The position numbers and the translations under genes were made by a program. The notes beneath the pieces were generated by a model. That model was not told where the DNA came from, did not search any database, and saw nothing but the letters and a program-made list of their open reading frames with translations. Below, piece after piece: positions 63,801-64,000 of a DNA stretch of 64,000 nucleotides. Position 1 is the stretch's first letter; the number at the start of each line of letters is the position of its first letter. The DNA comes from Caulobacterales bacterium (lineage in GTDB: Bacteria > Pseudomonadota > Alphaproteobacteria > Caulobacterales > Aquidulcibacteraceae). The stretch lies in NCBI GenBank assembly GCA_017303355.1, contig JAFLCU010000015.1, positions 34,945-98,944 on the forward strand, written 5' to 3'.

Positions 63801-64000
63801 GACGCGTTCGAGGTCGTCGCATCAGGCGTGACGGCGGATGGCGCGGCGATCCGCGATGTCGCGCGCGCGGTGGCGCGTACGGATTTGCTCGATCGCTTCA
63901 TGCAGCGCTTGCGCACCAACATGACGGCGGAAGCCGCCGCGCATGCGGCCAACGCGCCCACCGCGCCAGCCCCGCCGGGACAGCCCGCGCCCACCGCGCC
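60849..64000 (+). CDS. Large exported AMIN/TPR-like protein, cut by the window end
   Basis: At least 1050 residues; no stop is reached. A short signal peptide (about 1-23, cut after AVG) is followed by a Pro/Ala-rich region (25-115, with PPPPPP). An AMIN-like beta region follows (about 118-215: FVGPTTVTPLLQGNRLELRF and RQRHFIDGNRVVLDLLTPET). A second set of strands lies near 240-440, and many helical repeats that look like TPRs (about 475-1040). It follows motE by 51 nt and is probably the last gene of the fliL operon. A role in peptidoglycan or motor assembly is inference from the AMIN part and place. Confidence 0.75.
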   Translation, partial: MKSLRSPMAIAAAAIIAAPPAVGQPMQLTPPTQQAEPQAPSAAASIPTPAPAEAPAVEAPPAPLRGPVTLPPDLTVAASPSAPPPAPPPSPPPAPAPTSTATAPPAPPPPPRFDPAPNATVSVGVQENYTRLSFNFVGPTTVTPLLQGNRLELRFSRAADMDLADIRANLPRNVREVRRTSAAGAPVRLVLTLDYGVRQRHFIDGNRVVLDLLTPETPAQTASTAPATPGAPAASAPAPARPPVNGVGQVRLVEEANATRVTVTWPAPARAAAFRRGEAIWLLFDATGRMDLTGVARAGRRHSNIEVVQGEGVIGLRIPAQPDVQVSASASDASWTFTLGARADNNAAATLTREIAPDGRGRITAAFGREGVVRWVRDPEIGDRIAVALLGGPARGVDSRRATMEAAILPAAHGAVVEARADDVNVAFEGGVLNVTRGAGLIAAAAPNGAADELSAAMMTADMDDPSGAAQPNLDLVQVRARIDQLTRAAAEEGVQEGAGVEARLELARFLLQNDYAAEALGALRIASINQGELVELDPEFRLMRGAANVMMGRAGAAMNDLTASALNSNPSAALWRGYAASLRKDWAEARREFERGAGALEEHPPAWRARFQLALAQAAFELNDYATAETAARTAMGQSPDQSMRLQARVIEARVTAARGDTDRALTMLDELARARDEGVAVSAAVEAIRIRRMTGVMRAVDAIEPLEALRFRWRGDATELAVVGMLGEAYSEQGRWREALATMRVAADRFPTDPAARVLRADMTNLFERLFLDGEADQLEPIQALGLFYEFSDLTPVGPNGDRIVRLLAGRLVHVDLLEQAAQLLQYQVDERLHGPSKAQVGADLAAIYLMDRKPDRALVALGASRQPNMPANLLGDRRILEARALLDLGRLDAAVELVERDRGEEAQRVRAEAAWRARDWERAAVELRAVLAARGRAQPLDAHGRQVVLRAAVALTLAHNEDGVRALYREYAGDMASTPEADAFEVVASGVTADGAAIRDVARAVARTDLLDRFMQRLRTNMTAEAAAHAANAPTAPAPPGQPAPTA

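Overview
The window looks like a chromosomal segment from a flagellated, stalk- or bud-type alphaproteobacterium of the Caulobacterales (Hyphomonadaceae-like). The reasons are the high GC content, the flagellar regulators FlbT, FlaF and FliX that are typical of this order, fliX lying divergent from flgI, CtrA-type boxes (TTAA-N7-TTAA), sigma-54 promoters between flagellar genes and a possible TipN-like polarity protein. Species cannot be fixed from the sequence alone. No CRISPR array, transposase, integrase or prophage is visible.

Layout. (1) 1-3.9 kb: small membrane proteins, a large coiled-coil membrane protein (possibly TipN-like) and a TetR regulator. (2) 3.9-12.6 kb: a signalling block with a hybrid histidine kinase, a single-domain response regulator, a REC-GGDEF-EAL protein, and then, after a GNAT-like gene, a CHASE4-GGDEF-EAL protein. 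(3) 12.8-20.3 kb: a large autotransporter-type surface protein, a PAS hybrid kinase and a DUF885 peptidase-like protein. (4) 20.3-22.5 kb: a compact cluster with its own promoter, encoding a 90-residue secreted or leader-type peptide ending in Cys-Pro12-Asn-Pro-Asn, a radical SAM enzyme with extra C-terminal cysteines, and a DUF6065 protein. This is the best candidate in the window for an undescribed RiPP-type (ribosomally made, modified peptide) system. (5) 22.5-28.1 kb: a two-component pair divergent from a MacB-type ABC exporter. (6) 28.1-42.2 kb: housekeeping and hypothetical genes, including an Hpt protein, NnrU, tRNA-Lys(CUU), YjdM, a Nudix hydrolase, a TIR-like membrane protein, a lipocalin, a universal stress protein, an HtrA-like lipoprotein protease and a MoxR/VWA pair split by two other genes.

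(7) 42.5-64 kb: flagellar genes in several blocks. flbT-flaF-flagellin is followed by a FlaG-like gene and by a protein that keeps only the C-terminal flagellin helix. Then come flbY-like, rod-binding flgJ-like and flgI on the minus strand, divergent from fliX and dksA. After a stretch of non-flagellar genes (DUF2214, acyl-CoA synthetase, alpha/beta hydrolase, TIR-like protein), the minus-strand operon flgF-flgG-flgA-flgH diverges from fliL-fliM-DUF6468-motE and a long AMIN/TPR-like gene that runs off the window end.

The flagellar parts fit together. CtrA-type and sigma-54 sites mark staged expression, FlbT and leader hairpins suggest flagellin mRNA control, and FliX sits between basal-body genes as in Caulobacter. 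Regulatory calls rest on motif reading by eye. Protein calls rest on motifs and remembered family features, with no database search.
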